Below are positions 36,106 to 47,189 of a stretch of 64,000 nucleotides of DNA, piece by piece. Both the position numbers and the translations under genes were made by a program. Origin of the DNA: Boesenbergia rotunda (Eukaryota; Streptophyta; Magnoliopsida; Zingiberales; Zingiberaceae). The notes under the pieces were generated by a model. It worked only from the letters and a program-made list of their open reading frames with translations, was not told the origin of the DNA and made no database searches. Where the stretch lies: contig JAGFNQ010000884.1 in the NCBI GenBank assembly GCA_024364735.1, positions 1 to 64,000 on the forward strand. The letters are read 5' to 3'. Every line of letters starts with the position of its first letter. The first letter of the stretch is position 1.

Positions 36106-36120
36106 CAAAAAGGGGGAGAT
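36106..36120 (+). other. polypurine tract of element D
   Basis: AAAAAGGGGGAGAT directly abuts the TGTTGATG start of the 3' LTR at 36121. Confidence 0.85.
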
Positions 36121-38230
36121 TGTTGATGCAGTCTGACCCTGATGGTTGTTTTGGTGTTGACACCGATTTAAGTTTTGATTTAAGTTTGGTTGAGCGAATT
36201 TGGATTAAGTCCTGGTCGGGGACTGGGCATGAAATCCCGGTGAGTGAAGTCGGGTCCTGGTGAGTGAAGCCAGGTGATGGAAATCCCGGTGAGTGAAGCC
36301 GGGTCCTGGTGAGTGAAGCCAGGTGATGGAAATCCCGGTGAGTGAAGCTGGGTCCTGGTGAGTGAAGCCAGGTGATGGAAATCCTAGTGAGTGAAGCTAG
36401 GTTGAAATCCCGGTGAGTGAAGCTGGGTCCCGGTGAGTGAAGCCGGGTGACCGAAATCCTGGTGAGTGAAGCCAGGTCCTAGCTTGGAGGTCTAGGTTGA
36501 AAAGTCCTAATTCGGAAGGGTTGGGTGAAAAGTCCTAGCTTGGAGGGCTAGGTGAAAAGTCTTAGCTTGGAGAGCTAGGTGAAAAGTCCTAGCTTGGAGA
36601 GCTAGGTGAAAAGTCCTAACTTGGAGGGTTAGGTGAAAAGTCCCAACTTGGAGAATTAGGTGAAAAGTCCTGGCTTGGAGGGTCAGGTGCCTAGCTTGGA
36701 GGGCTAGGTTGGATGAAGTTCTAACTCGGAAGGGTTGGGTGAAAAGTCCTAGCTTGGAGGGCTAGGTGAAAAGTCCTAGCTTGGAGGGCTAGGTGAAAAG
36801 TCCTAACTTGGAGGGTTAGGTGCAAATTCCCAACTTGGAGAGTTAGATGGAAATATCCTAGCTTGGAGGGCTAGGTTGGAGCCCCTGGATCGGTCTGGTG
36901 ATCGATCAGGGAGTTGGCACGGTGCTCCTTCGTGGATCGGTCTGGTGACCGATCCAGCGATGACTGATCGGTCTGGTGACCGATCAGGGAGTATGCGTTT
37001 CACTCACTGCACAGCTCCTGATCGGTCTGGTGACCGATCATGGAGCACACAGTGAGTTGAGTTCCCCCGCTAATCAGCTCCTGAACGGTTCGGTGACCGA
37101 TCCAAGACCTAGGATCTGATTAAAGTTTCCTCACTGGAAGCAGCCTGATTGGTCTGGTGACCGATCAGGCTGGAGCCTGATTGGTCTGGTGACCGATCAG
37201 GCGCAGCTAGGATCTGATTAAAGTTTCCAGCCTGATTGGTCTGGTGACCGATCAGGCTGGAGCCTGATTGGTCTGGGGACCAATCAGGAGTATGCAGAAG
37301 ACTGCTGGATCGGTCTGGTGACCGATCAGGGTCTTTCCTGATCTGTCTGGTGACCGATCAGGGTCTTTCCTGATCGGTCTGGTGACCGTTCAGGCGCAGA
37401 ACTTTAATTCAAATACGCTGTCAGAAGCTCTGATCGCGTCTGTTTTCACTGCTGATTCTCTGATACATTGTTAATTTCATTTGATATGCATTGCTAAGCC
37501 TCTGTTGGAGTGTGCAGGTGATAGCTGGTGATTCAAACACTCAAGGGGGGGGTCAATGGGAGGCTTTCCGTTGAGCAGGTTTGGCTGTTTCTCATTCTCA
37601 GGTTTCAACGGGCAACTGACGCAGCTGGCGACTAACGGAGACTCAGCTGGAGAGGAGGTCTTCAGTGGACTGAGTGCTCAGGGAGGTCAGTGGGTTCAGG
37701 TTGGCTCAGTGGATGCTGATGAAGCTTGTGATGGTGAGCAGAGCTTAAGTGATGAAGCTGGAAGCAGAGGAGCAGAGGTGAACAAGACAGAAAACTTGGG
37801 AAGTTTGGCTAGGCTGTGTTTATGCTCTCTGTTGCTTTGTGCTTGAGCGATCTTGTTACATCTTTGTGGGCTTGTCTTCTCGAGTGTCTCTGTGCTTAAC
37901 TTGTATCTTCTTGAGATCACTTGTGAAGAGGTTTCTCCACCGAGAAGGAGGCTGCTACTATCCGGAGTTCACCGGGCTTGATCTGCCGACGATCAAGGGA
38001 TCGCCCACCTCACGGGCACGCCAAGGAGTAGGGGCAAGTTATCCCCGAACCTTGTATATCGAGGTGTTAGCGTCGGTTTGCTTTCCCTTTGTGTTTTGCT
38101 TGCTGTTCGTTATTTCTGCTTCTGTGTTTTTGTTTCCGCTGCTACTAATCTGATCACGCAGAAGTATCAAAGAGCAAGAAATTGTGTCTGGCTATATTCA
38201 CCCCCCTCTCTAGCCATCTAAGGTCCAACA
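36121..38230 (+). repeat. 3' LTR of element D (2110 bp)
   Basis: It matches the 5' LTR base for base over long stretches. The hairpin arrays (36237-36480, 36478-36880, 36886-37394) differ from the 5' copy by whole units. One 35-bp unit is missing after 36960, and one extra unit is present near 37342-37376. Confidence 0.92.
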
Positions 38231-38465
38231 CTTTTGACATTTGAAGCACTTGACGTGACTCTTGTCCCTCCGGACTCCTAGCGCTGGTACCTCCTTTGCC
38301 GCCAATAGTGATGATCGAGTCTTACGAGTAGGACACTAGTTTTGATAGTATCCTCTCTCCCTGCACTTGAAACATGTAATATGAAATTTAAAATTTACCA
38401 TAATTAAAAAATATACCTGATTCACCCCTGGGCTCCCCCTCAACTCCTGGCGTCTTTGCTCCATC
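38231..38465 (-). pseudogene. 5' part of CE gag with zinc knuckles, most of the capsid deleted
   Basis: Minus strand: a start codon near 38463 (MEQRRQEL) is followed after only about 30 codons by a first knuckle-like run CFKCRERGYYQN (38374-38333). It has Tyr where the His should be, and a stop. A second CFKC run at 38248-38237 is cut by element D. Capsid sequence seen in other gags is absent, so this gag is internally deleted. Confidence 0.72.
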
Positions 38466-38493
38466 GGTTGTTAGTCCGGTGAAGAGCTACCAG

Positions 38494-38505
38494 GCTCTGA
38501 TACCA
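38494..38505 (-). other. primer binding site of element CE
   Basis: Minus strand TGGTATCAGAGC, two bases from the LTR end at 38508. Confidence 0.92.
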
Positions 38506-38507
38506 CT

Positions 38508-39903
38508 TGTGGGACCGATGCCGTCGATAGAGGGGGGGTGAATATCGACTCGTTAAAAAATTCGGGAAACTTGTCTTTCGATCGTTCGCTCTAGATACAG
38601 AGTTAGTAGCACAACGAAAAAATAAAGAAACAAAATGAAAGGCAAAACTCAGAGTGCACACAGGTTTTTACTTGGTTCCCAACCCCCAGGGTTAGTACGT
38701 CCAAGGCCTAAGCACGAGAAACGCCCGTTCACTAATGGTCTCCTTTCCGGACTTTCCGGAGGCGGAGAAACCCGTCTTACAGTGCACGTTTTACAATCAA
38801 AAGATAGAGAAACTTAAATGCATAAATTAAATGCAAACCAAACTAAATGTCGAAGACTCGGCCGATCTGGAACTCCTGAAGTGCCGCGCACTTCCCCCTG
38901 GAGCCTCCTTGGTCGCAGAGCTTCGTCTCTAGCGCTTTGTCATCATTCGGAATGCTTAGAATGATGTCGTGATTAATGTTCTGAGTTGAGGGGTCGAAGC
39001 CCCTTTTATAGCTTCTTGTCGGGCGCCTGTGTTGCTATGGGGCGCCTCAGTAGCGGTCAAAAATCCATCCAAATCGCGAACTTCGCGAAGCTGCTTAAGG
39101 ACCTAGTCTTGGGCAGCCAGGAGCTTATTGGGTGCCTGATTCATTCAGGCGCCTGGCTTCCAGGGCGCCTGAATGCTTGGGGGCGTCTGTATCCATTCAG
39201 GCTTCCAGGAGCAGTTTTCCAGGCCTTTTTGTGTGTTTGTTCGCCTGCTTTGCCTTCAATTCTAGGTACCTGCAAGATACACAAACACGAGTCAAGCACA
39301 TATATTCTTAACCTTAACGAATTGGTTCTGACTTCGGATTTCCCGCGAAATCCTAAGTCGAACCGACGCCTATGTTCTCTTCCCGGGGAACGCGCCCTAC
39401 TCCTCTCATGAGAAGTTTTGCCAACCGACTGCACCGGTTTGACTTTTGCCCAGCTTCACTCACCAGGACTTAGTGCCCAGTCTCACTCACCAGGACTTCG
39501 ATGTTCATCCCTCGACCAGGACTTATTGCCCAATTCCTTGAATCAGGACTTCATACTCAGTCCGCAACCAGGACTTATTGCCCAACCCTATGTCAGGACT
39601 TCGGTGCCCAGCCCTCGGCCAGGACTTATTGTCCAATTCCTCGAATCAGGACTTCGTGCCCAACTCTCGGTCAGGTCTTAGGTGTCCAGCCCGCGGCCAG
39701 GACTTAGTGCCCAATCCATGATCAGGACTTAGTGCCCAATTCTTCGAACCAGGACTTATTGCCTAGGTTAACTAGGACTTTTCTTCACTTTGATATTGAT
39801 TTCTTGACTCACCCTTACCTTGTCTAATGTATCGCTAACTTAAGCATATTGTTAAATATTGAAACATTAGAAGAGGGCATCACTGATGCATCTTGCACCA
39901 ACA
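38508..39903 (-). repeat. 5' LTR of element CE (1396 bp)
   Basis: Same plan as the 3' LTR: array of AGGACTT units at about 39420-39780, GGCGCC palindromes at 39015-39190, TATAAAAG at 39010-39003. It is about 50 bp longer than the other LTR, mostly from extra array units near 39700-39755. Confidence 0.9.
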
Positions 39904-39908
39904 GGTGA

Positions 39909-42300
39909 GAATTTAAGGTTGCATACCATTTGTAGCACGATCAGTATTGGATTGATTTACTGTAGTACATGGCCTGTGTTGACGTAGAAGAGGTTAAAAT
40001 TAGCTACATACTATCCTAGTCGGTAGGGGATTGACGTATTCTAATTCATGGAGATTTTGAGCGTGGATTACTTGTACCTAGTTAGATAACCAAAAGGTAC
40101 TTTCGAATATATGATTTGAGTTGATGCGAATTATTCACGAGATTAAGCCACCTCTTGGTGGAAGGCACCGAAGATGATCTTTGGAAGACAACGGGGTGAT
40201 TATTGTGGGATATTTCTGAAAGATAGTATTTCTCCACCTTATTTGGTGTAACTTTCGTCAGAAATTCTTGAACCTTGGGTGGAGGAATTGAAATATAGTG
40301 GTTTACAAGGTGATGGTTAGTCAACTCGCCTAACGCTATTCTATGAGGGATTTTGACTTATACACTGGTTGTGCAAGTTGGATAATCTTGATAGTACATT
40401 GGGATATACTAACCACGAAGATGTGGAGGATGTGGTGTTAGTTGTTTAGCACCTACAAAATTCAACTGTGACTGAGTGGGAATCGACGAGGATATTCTTC
40501 GAATAGTAAACTACTGATTGGCAATTTTGGCATTTAGATGTTTGATGATTGTGCTACTCTGTGATTATATGTATAGTTTTATATTTTAATAATACCCTAG
40601 AATGGGTCTAATTATTAGGAAACTAGTTTGTGAGTACACGACATATCTATCTCACAAACTGTAGAAACCTTCTCATAAGATATTATCCCTGTAATTGGTA
40701 TAACAATTGATTTGAATTGGCTAGTCGAACAAGGGAGTGAGTTGGTCCAAGTGAATTTAAGGAGCACTTAGAGTACCCTCTCTGCCTACTTGACTAGTTT
40801 GATTTAGAGAAAGAAAATATTTTTTTTTTCCTTGTGGAGCCTAATTCCCTTTGGATTTGTCTTTGGAAGGGACAAATCTAGTTTGGTAAGGCTTAAAATC
40901 TTGTGTTCATTCACGCAATTGATGAGTAATTAAAAAGTTAATCAGACAACTCATTGGTGAGTGTGAAGGTTTAATCTATGCTGTATTTCAGTGACTATTG
41001 TCTATGTTCTCCAAACAACTAAAAACCATGGGAAAGTAAACATCTCTCTATAGCGTGTTCAGTGGACAACTCCTTCATTGAGCTAGTATTTACCTAACTC
41101 CAAAATGAGCTCTTAAAGAGATTGATCAAATGATTCAAATCGGAAAGAGCTTCTTTTGGAATGGAGGGAAAATTGAATCTCTAATCAGGAAACATCTTGT
41201 CTCTTGGCACAAACATATCAAACCAAGCATACTCTTCTTTCACAACTTGGCTGGTATCTCTCGGTAGTGGAATCTATTTGCTGGAAATTAATCCTAACTT
41301 GGGTGGAATTTGTGCAACCAATCATTCTGAGCAAAGTCATTACTTGTAACTAAGGTAGACTATGGCGGGATCGTTCTGAATCAGAGAATTCATGGCTGTG
41401 ACTGTCGAAAGAAATCCTCTTCTGTATGCAGAGTTTTCTGTACTCTTTTGAATATGTCGATATCCAGAGATAAGAGTGTGCCAACTGCAGAGTTTTCTAT
41501 AGACTTATCAACAAACAGTTGATTATGCCAGACACCTTCAGCTATTCAAGTGTAGAATTTGTCATTCATCTCTTTGGCAAATGCAAGTTTACAGAGACAG
41601 ATGGTGTGTGCTTGCTTCCAATTTGAGCATCGACTTAAGAGTTTTGTATCATCATTTTTTTTTATTTTGCAGACGAACTAATTTCAGTTTATCTGAAATT
41701 GACTGTTTTATTTTCTTTCGTCCACACTGATTCTGGCAGAATTCTTTAGGCCTATATTTTCTATATTTCAGGCAAACGGAACAGAGATGATCTTCCCGCC
41801 CTGTCTGAATGGTTCTTTCGATTTTGTTGAAGAACTTATTTTATTTTGGAGACATTTTCTCTACTAATTGGTTGGCATGTTTTCCACTACCTCTAGTGGT
41901 TTATCCACTCACATGTTTGACATTTTTGTGGTGTTCCTGATCACACTGTTTGGATTCGTTTAGGCTTGAATCCATGTTGATTTTAGATTGGAATGTACTT
42001 AGTATACATGAGTTTTAGGCTTGAATCCATGTTGATTTGAGGTTGAAATGGACTTGACATTGGTTTGAACAAGACCAATTCGGGTAATAACTGAGCTTAA
42101 TTCAACAAGTTGATGAGAACTCAAGGAAGTCAAGACAGATGGGTTCAGCATTCCTGCATAGTTGTTCGGAGATTATCAAGCTTGAGATATTAGACTACTC
42201 TGACAGATTTTATCAAAGAAGACAAACAAGATCTACTGAAAAGTAACCTCATCTCTTAATAGGCATCCTATAGTCAAAAGGAACCTCATCGCAGTTGCAT
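39909..42300 (+). other. decayed interior of element H
   Basis: No gag, protease or RT motif could be read in any frame. Composition is AT-rich with scattered short frames. Position between the CE target site and the integrase remnant is the only reason to assign it to H. Confidence 0.5.
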
Positions 42301-42309
42301 ATATTAGAG

Positions 42310-43097
42310 GAATAGAGGCAGCTGGGAGGATCATTTGTATTTAGTTGAGTTTGCCTACAACAACTATCATTTGGCTACCCAGATGACACCATTTAAGGCA
42401 TTGTAGGATAGGGCTTGTCAGACGCCCATCCGCTGAGAGGAGGTTGGGGAATCTTAATTGCTAGGACTTCAGAGTATCCAACGTGATGCAGAACTAATCC
42501 GTACTATCATATGTAAAATGTCAGAGGTTCAGGGTCTCCAGAAGAGTTACGCGGATCGGAGACGGAGACCTTTGGAGTTCTCCATGAGTGATCATATGTT
42601 CTTACGAGTATCACCCACAAAAGGGGCGAAGAGATTTGGTCTGAAGGGTAAGCTAGTTCCGCGCTACATTGAACCTTTCCAGATTCTAGAACGGATTGGA
42701 GAAGTAGCTTATGTCTGGCATTATCACCATCCCTTGCTGGCGTTCACGATGTGTTCCATGTGGTCCATGCTGAGGAAGTATATTCCAGATCCTTTCCATA
42801 TCTTGTCGAAGATATGGATCACACTATAGCTAGACGCGACCAACGAGGAGGTACCTATGTGAACATCGGGGCACAAGGAGCATCGATTGCAGAACAAGAC
42901 AATCCAACTGGTTAAAGTCGGATGACAGTACCACTCTAATGAGGAGGCAACATAGGTGCTCGAGGGCACAATTAGAACTCGCTATCCTCATATATTTACC
43001 TGAGATGCATATTGTATATGTTTCCATTAGTACTGCTTATTAGTTGATAGTGTCTACTTCGATTCAATAGCTAAATTTAGAGAATCAAATTTTTATT
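42310..43097 (+). pseudogene. gypsy integrase C-terminal region of element H
   Basis: From about 42320 the plus strand shows a VEFAYNN segment, then (after stops) a frame at 42458-42829 with QKSYADRRRRPLEF, the DHMFLRVSP segment and RYIEPFQILERIGEVAY. These are the GPY/F-type C-terminal module of chromovirus integrases. LRKYIPDP follows. The catalytic core upstream is not recognisable, and stops interrupt the N-terminal part. A chromodomain is not evident. Confidence 0.85.
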
Positions 43098-43109
43098 AGT
43101 GGAGGAGAA
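43098..43109 (+). other. polypurine tract of element H
   Basis: AGTGGAGGAGAA just before the inferred right LTR start. The exact boundary is uncertain because the left LTR lacks this end. Confidence 0.6.
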
Positions 43110-46100
43110 TCTTAAATACCAAAAATATTGAGCGTCTTTTTGCAAGATTCCTTATAATTAATAAAAACCCAAAATTCCTCTCAAAAATCCTTTTTTTCTT
43201 TTCTTTATTCCTCTCTTCCATTTCTCCCGGACGCCGCACGACAACCCACCTCGCGAAACTGCACAACACCTCTTGGCGCCAGCTCCCTCTCTTTCTCTTC
43301 GCACACCTCTCAAGCCACCTACCTCGCGACAACCACATTGTGGCCCTTCACGAAACCTACCAACGTCGACTCCTTCTTCTTCTTCCTCCTCTTCATCACC
43401 ATATACCCTATTGCGTGCATGATTCCTCCCTTCTGCCCAAGCTCGACACTGCAGCCCTGTTCGTGACTTCTTTTCCTTCTCCGATCACAAGCCACCATCA
43501 AAACCCCTCTTCTCCTTCATCTTCGCAACCAACGCCGCTGCAGCCTCACTTATCCTAGGTAAGGTTTGTTTGATTTGGGATGATGGTGTAGAGTGTTGGG
43601 TCTGATTTGGTTACGGAATTTGAATTTCTTTGATTGGGTAGTGGAGCTGTTGGAAATGTGGTTTTGGCTGTGTTTGGTCTCTTAATGCTCTGTTACCGTG
43701 AGCTTGTTAAGTGAGGTGTAAACATGTGAATGAATTACTTGATTAAGGAATTAATCAATAGGGTGGATAAGAGATTTGATCAGTAATGGGGTTTGTGCCA
43801 TTTGATCTTGCCGTGAGCCATAGATGGGCTTGAGTGGTGTTCTGACCATGTGCTATATTTGGACATGGAAAGAAATTCACTTTCAGGTCATCGAGTTAGA
43901 TCTTTTGGCTTAATGTTGTAGAGTAGGTCAGAAGGAACTCAAAGCTATTTTCTTTAGATTTAGTTAAACGGACATGGTGATTAGGATTTATCTTAATTTT
44001 GTTTAGTTTAGCTAATTATTCAATAAATTTTATAAATAACAAAATATAGTCCTTGATATAGGACTCTGACTACAAGTACTTGGACGTGGAATTTACTTAG
44101 ATACATTCTACATTTAAGATGGGTACTTCTTGCTTGATTTTTAGCTCCTTTACTTTTAAATGTATGGTTATTCCCTTATTTGAGTAGGTTGATTTAACTT
44201 AAATTTATATGGTTTATTTTCCTACTTGGTACTTATTCTTTGCTTGATCTTTAAGTTAAAAATCTAAATTTTCAGTTATACAGTCTCGACTCTTATTTTT
44301 CTAATCCGAAGAGTACCGTTAATATGCATATACTTTAGAAATATAATGTAACCTATCTAGCTAGGATTTTATTGGAATTAAATATACCCTACCCAATTGA
44401 TTAGTTGCATATTTATTTATTATGGTTCTGGTTTGGGTGCATGTGTGACCTTTTGATTCCATGATAGTTGACCTAATTTCGTCTATGCACATTTGTATCA
44501 TGCACCATATTGCATTTGTTGCATGCTAGCGGTGGTTGACCTCCTTGTGGTTAAGCCCGCCGTCAGTCATATAGTGACATGCCCACTCAACCACTCGGGG
44601 TAGTGGTAGTTTTCAGAGTGCGAGTGGTTGTCGCACGACTCAACCACTCATGGGTAGTGGTAGTTATTGGAGTGGTAGTCGGTAATGACACCCTCTCTGT
44701 TATTTATGAGGGATAGGTAGAGCGGTTGTACTCTCCCGTTGGGTACTAGAGCGGTTGTGCTCCCCTTCCCGGAGTTAGAGGTTGTTCCTCTTTGTTCTTA
44801 GGTATTAGAGCGGTTGTGCTTCCCTAGGGTCTTTAATACATAGCAGTTGTGCACCCGCTTTTCTTACGGTTCGGAATTGAGATTGTTCTCCCAAGATCCT
44901 GTCCACTCGACCACTCATAGGAGATGGATCTGAGAGTGCATACAATTGTCATAGCTCTTGCCCAGTCGACAATGCAGATATATGTGATAGTTTTAGATTG
45001 ATGTGTAGGGGTGACACATGTCATTACATCATTTGCATACAATGCATCTTGTATTTGTTTGAGCTATACTTGTTGTATTTGATTGACATGCATATAGGTA
45101 TTTGATTTACATTTATTATTTGATCTGGATCTGCTCAATATGAGCCGTTTATTGACTTGGTATGGAAGTTTTTGATCATGCCCCGCAAGTATGTGTTTCG
45201 CATTTTGATATGTGCTCTACTTTTCAGAGACTGTATACTTTGTTTCTATCTACTTTATTTACCTTGTTTATATCATACATTTATCTATTCGCTATACCTG
45301 TAGAGTTTGATCCCGGACTCACTTCCATTTACTTTCCTTTTTTGTTTCAGGTAGTAGATAACTGCGTCTCGTGCCGCTAGGAGAGCATACATTTGCTGTC
45401 CCTTTCATTTCGAGTATTTCTGATTTGAATTGTTTTATAATTTCTAGAGATGTTATTTTGTTTAATTAGTGGATGTGTCGTATTTTGTCATTCTTTGGTG
45501 GACTTGTATTTATGTAGTGAATTTCTGATTTATTTGCATTTACTATACAGAGTTTTGGTTATTTATGTTTATTATTTGGATAATAATAAACTGTGTGGAT
45601 GTGCTGTGTTTTATATAATAATAAACTGCGTGGATGTGTTGTGTTTTATAATAATAACTTGTATTTATGTTGTGAATTTCTTGTTGGTTGCTGACTTGTA
45701 TCTCCTCGGTATTTAACTTAGTCGATTTACGACCGTCGGATTTTCCGGGAGGTTGCTTTTGGAAGAAGCAAACTGATTGGTTTACGTCGAGGCTAGTGTT
45801 TGACATTATCTCCGTAAAACGATATTGCTCCGCTAATGGTGCTCACGGATAGCAGCAATTCGTTTCCAAGATACAACGATGTCGTCTCGGAATAGTAGCA
45901 CTTCAAATTCCGAGATCGGCAAACCTTTCCGTAGACTTTTTGGACTCTCGATGCAGAAGAAGGATGAGTGCAAATGCTTTTAGATTGTAATGCTTGAATG
46001 AATGAAATGATCAAGTGGAGAGATCTATTTATATTGAGTGAAGAGGTAAGTACCCTTTGGTTCGAACAGATCTGGACCGTTCATAACGAAATGGTATAAC

Positions 46101-46996
46101 CCTTTAAAGGTCTTTTAATCTTGTCCCTTAATTTGAAGAGTTATAACTCTTCAGATCCCTTCTTGATCTCAACCTTCAGATTAGAACATTTAATCCGACA
46201 CCTCAGATCCATCCTCTCTCTTCACAGTCAGATTCGAATCTGACGCTCCAGATCGCACCTGCCTGTGATCTGTCCAGATCTTTGATCTACGCTCCAAATT
46301 GCACCTTCCTGCGATCTGTCTAGATCTTTGATCTGACGGCCACCATCTATTCGCCCAATCCAGTCATCGTTCTCTACACAGTCACGTGCCACATAGGCAC
46401 TGCCTCGTCACCGACATGCCACGTGGCGTCACCTGATCACGACACGTCATCGCCACGTGGAGCATAAATTAAAGCTCCTCGCGACGATGCGAAGTGCAAA
46501 GTGCGCCAACAAAGCGCCCATTGCGCGCGTGGCGGGCTCGCAGGTGCAGGTGCAAGCACCTGCTCGCCCAAGGGTAGAGACCTCTTGTGCTTTTGTATTA
46601 ACAACATTAGCACAAGAACACATATAAGGAAACACTGGCTCTGCTAGTTAGCAATATGGGACTAAAGCCCAATCTTTTTCCTTAATGTTCATTTGAGCGT
46701 ATCTTGAACAATTAATTTCTCATTCACCCTTAATCGGTTTTGAGCAAATAAATAGTCTAGATTTATCTACGTGAAACGTAGATTTCGATTTTGAAGTCAA
46801 ACTTGATTTTCAAAGATCGATAGCATCAAAATTTTGCTTTGCAAAATCGTATCCAACATTTCTTTTGTTGCCAGCCCTATGTGGTTGTGCTTTATATAAT
46901 ATGGGAAGAGGGATGTAGTAAAAGCTTCATATTGTCCGCCATACAAGGAAGATGTTTTCTAATTTTTAGCAAGCATGGACCTCTGGGGATGTGACA
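43110..46996 (+). repeat. right LTR of element H, interrupted by solo LTR J
   Basis: It ends in GTGACA at 46996, matching the left LTR end at 20818. 43190-43560 is a pyrimidine-rich leader absent from the left copy. 44560-44900 has the subrepeat and CCACT...AGTGG hairpin region. It is split at 45682-46858. Confidence 0.8.
45682..46858 (-). repeat. solo LTR J (1177 bp)
   Basis: TGTTGGTTGCTG start, ATCCAACA end, perfect target duplication TTTCT at 45677-45681 and 46859-46863. A minus-strand TATAAATAG (46033-46025) suggests minus-strand orientation. 46380-46465 repeats CCACGTGG/CACGTCA words (G-box-like). Confidence 0.9.
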
Positions 46997-47189
46997 CTCC
47001 TAGCCAAACTTCTTTCCGCCGCAATTCCTAAAACCTACACTTGCACCCCGCGACTCCCTCTACACCTAAAACCTTAAACTTCCTCTCTGCCGAAACCCTT
47101 CCCGCCGAAACCTTCCGCGCGTTGCCTTCATCTCTGTTGCAATCCTCCTTCCTTGCTTCGTTCATCGCTACCTCTTGGATCTCTTCCGC

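Larger units (their letters stand above)
28101..38230 (+). mobile_element. element D, full-length non-autonomous LTR retrotransposon carrying only gag
   Basis: LTRs 28101-30214 and 36121-38230 are nearly identical and end in TGTTGATGCAG and GGTCCAACA. A primer site follows the first and a purine tract precedes the second. The 5-bp flanks are TTTTT and CTTTT, a target duplication with one mismatch. The insertion cuts a CE zinc-knuckle coding run: the halves lie at 38231-38250 and 28060-28100, and if one target copy is discounted they make a CX2CX4HX4C pattern. The 5.9-kb interior has gag but no protease, integrase, RT or RNase H. Confidence 0.92.
21504..39903 (-). mobile_element. element CE, non-autonomous gag-bearing LTR retrotransposon with two nested insertions
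   Basis: Two direct LTRs (21504-22851 and 38508-39903) have TGTGGG...CCAACA ends and a perfect 5-bp target duplication GGTGA at 21499-21503 and 39904-39908. A primer site sits at the right LTR and a purine tract at the left LTR, so it is transcribed right to left. After subtraction of D (28101-38230) and the hAT (26493-27796) about 4.2 kb of interior remains. It encodes gag zinc knuckles and an N/D-rich tail, but no protease, integrase or RT that I can find. It must rely on an autonomous partner for mobilisation, presumably a SIRE-like element with the same primer site and spacer block. Confidence 0.88.
14814..46996 (+). mobile_element. decayed Ty3/gypsy element H, opened by nested insertions
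   Basis: Two direct LTRs share about 2 kb of sequence (14817 onward and 43617 onward). A primer site follows the left one, a purine tract precedes the right one, and a gypsy integrase C-terminal region lies between (42310-42830). All are on the plus strand. Insertions occupy most of the span: I with B inside it, CE with D and a hAT inside it, and J. Once these are removed, the element is a poorly preserved chromovirus-like gypsy with gag and RT mostly unrecognisable. Confidence 0.82.

Noticed and set aside
46997..47189. First exon of the prolyl oligopeptidase gene
   Set aside because: The pyrimidine-rich sequence here has short frames but no resemblance to the enzyme's N terminus, so it was left out of the pseudogene span.
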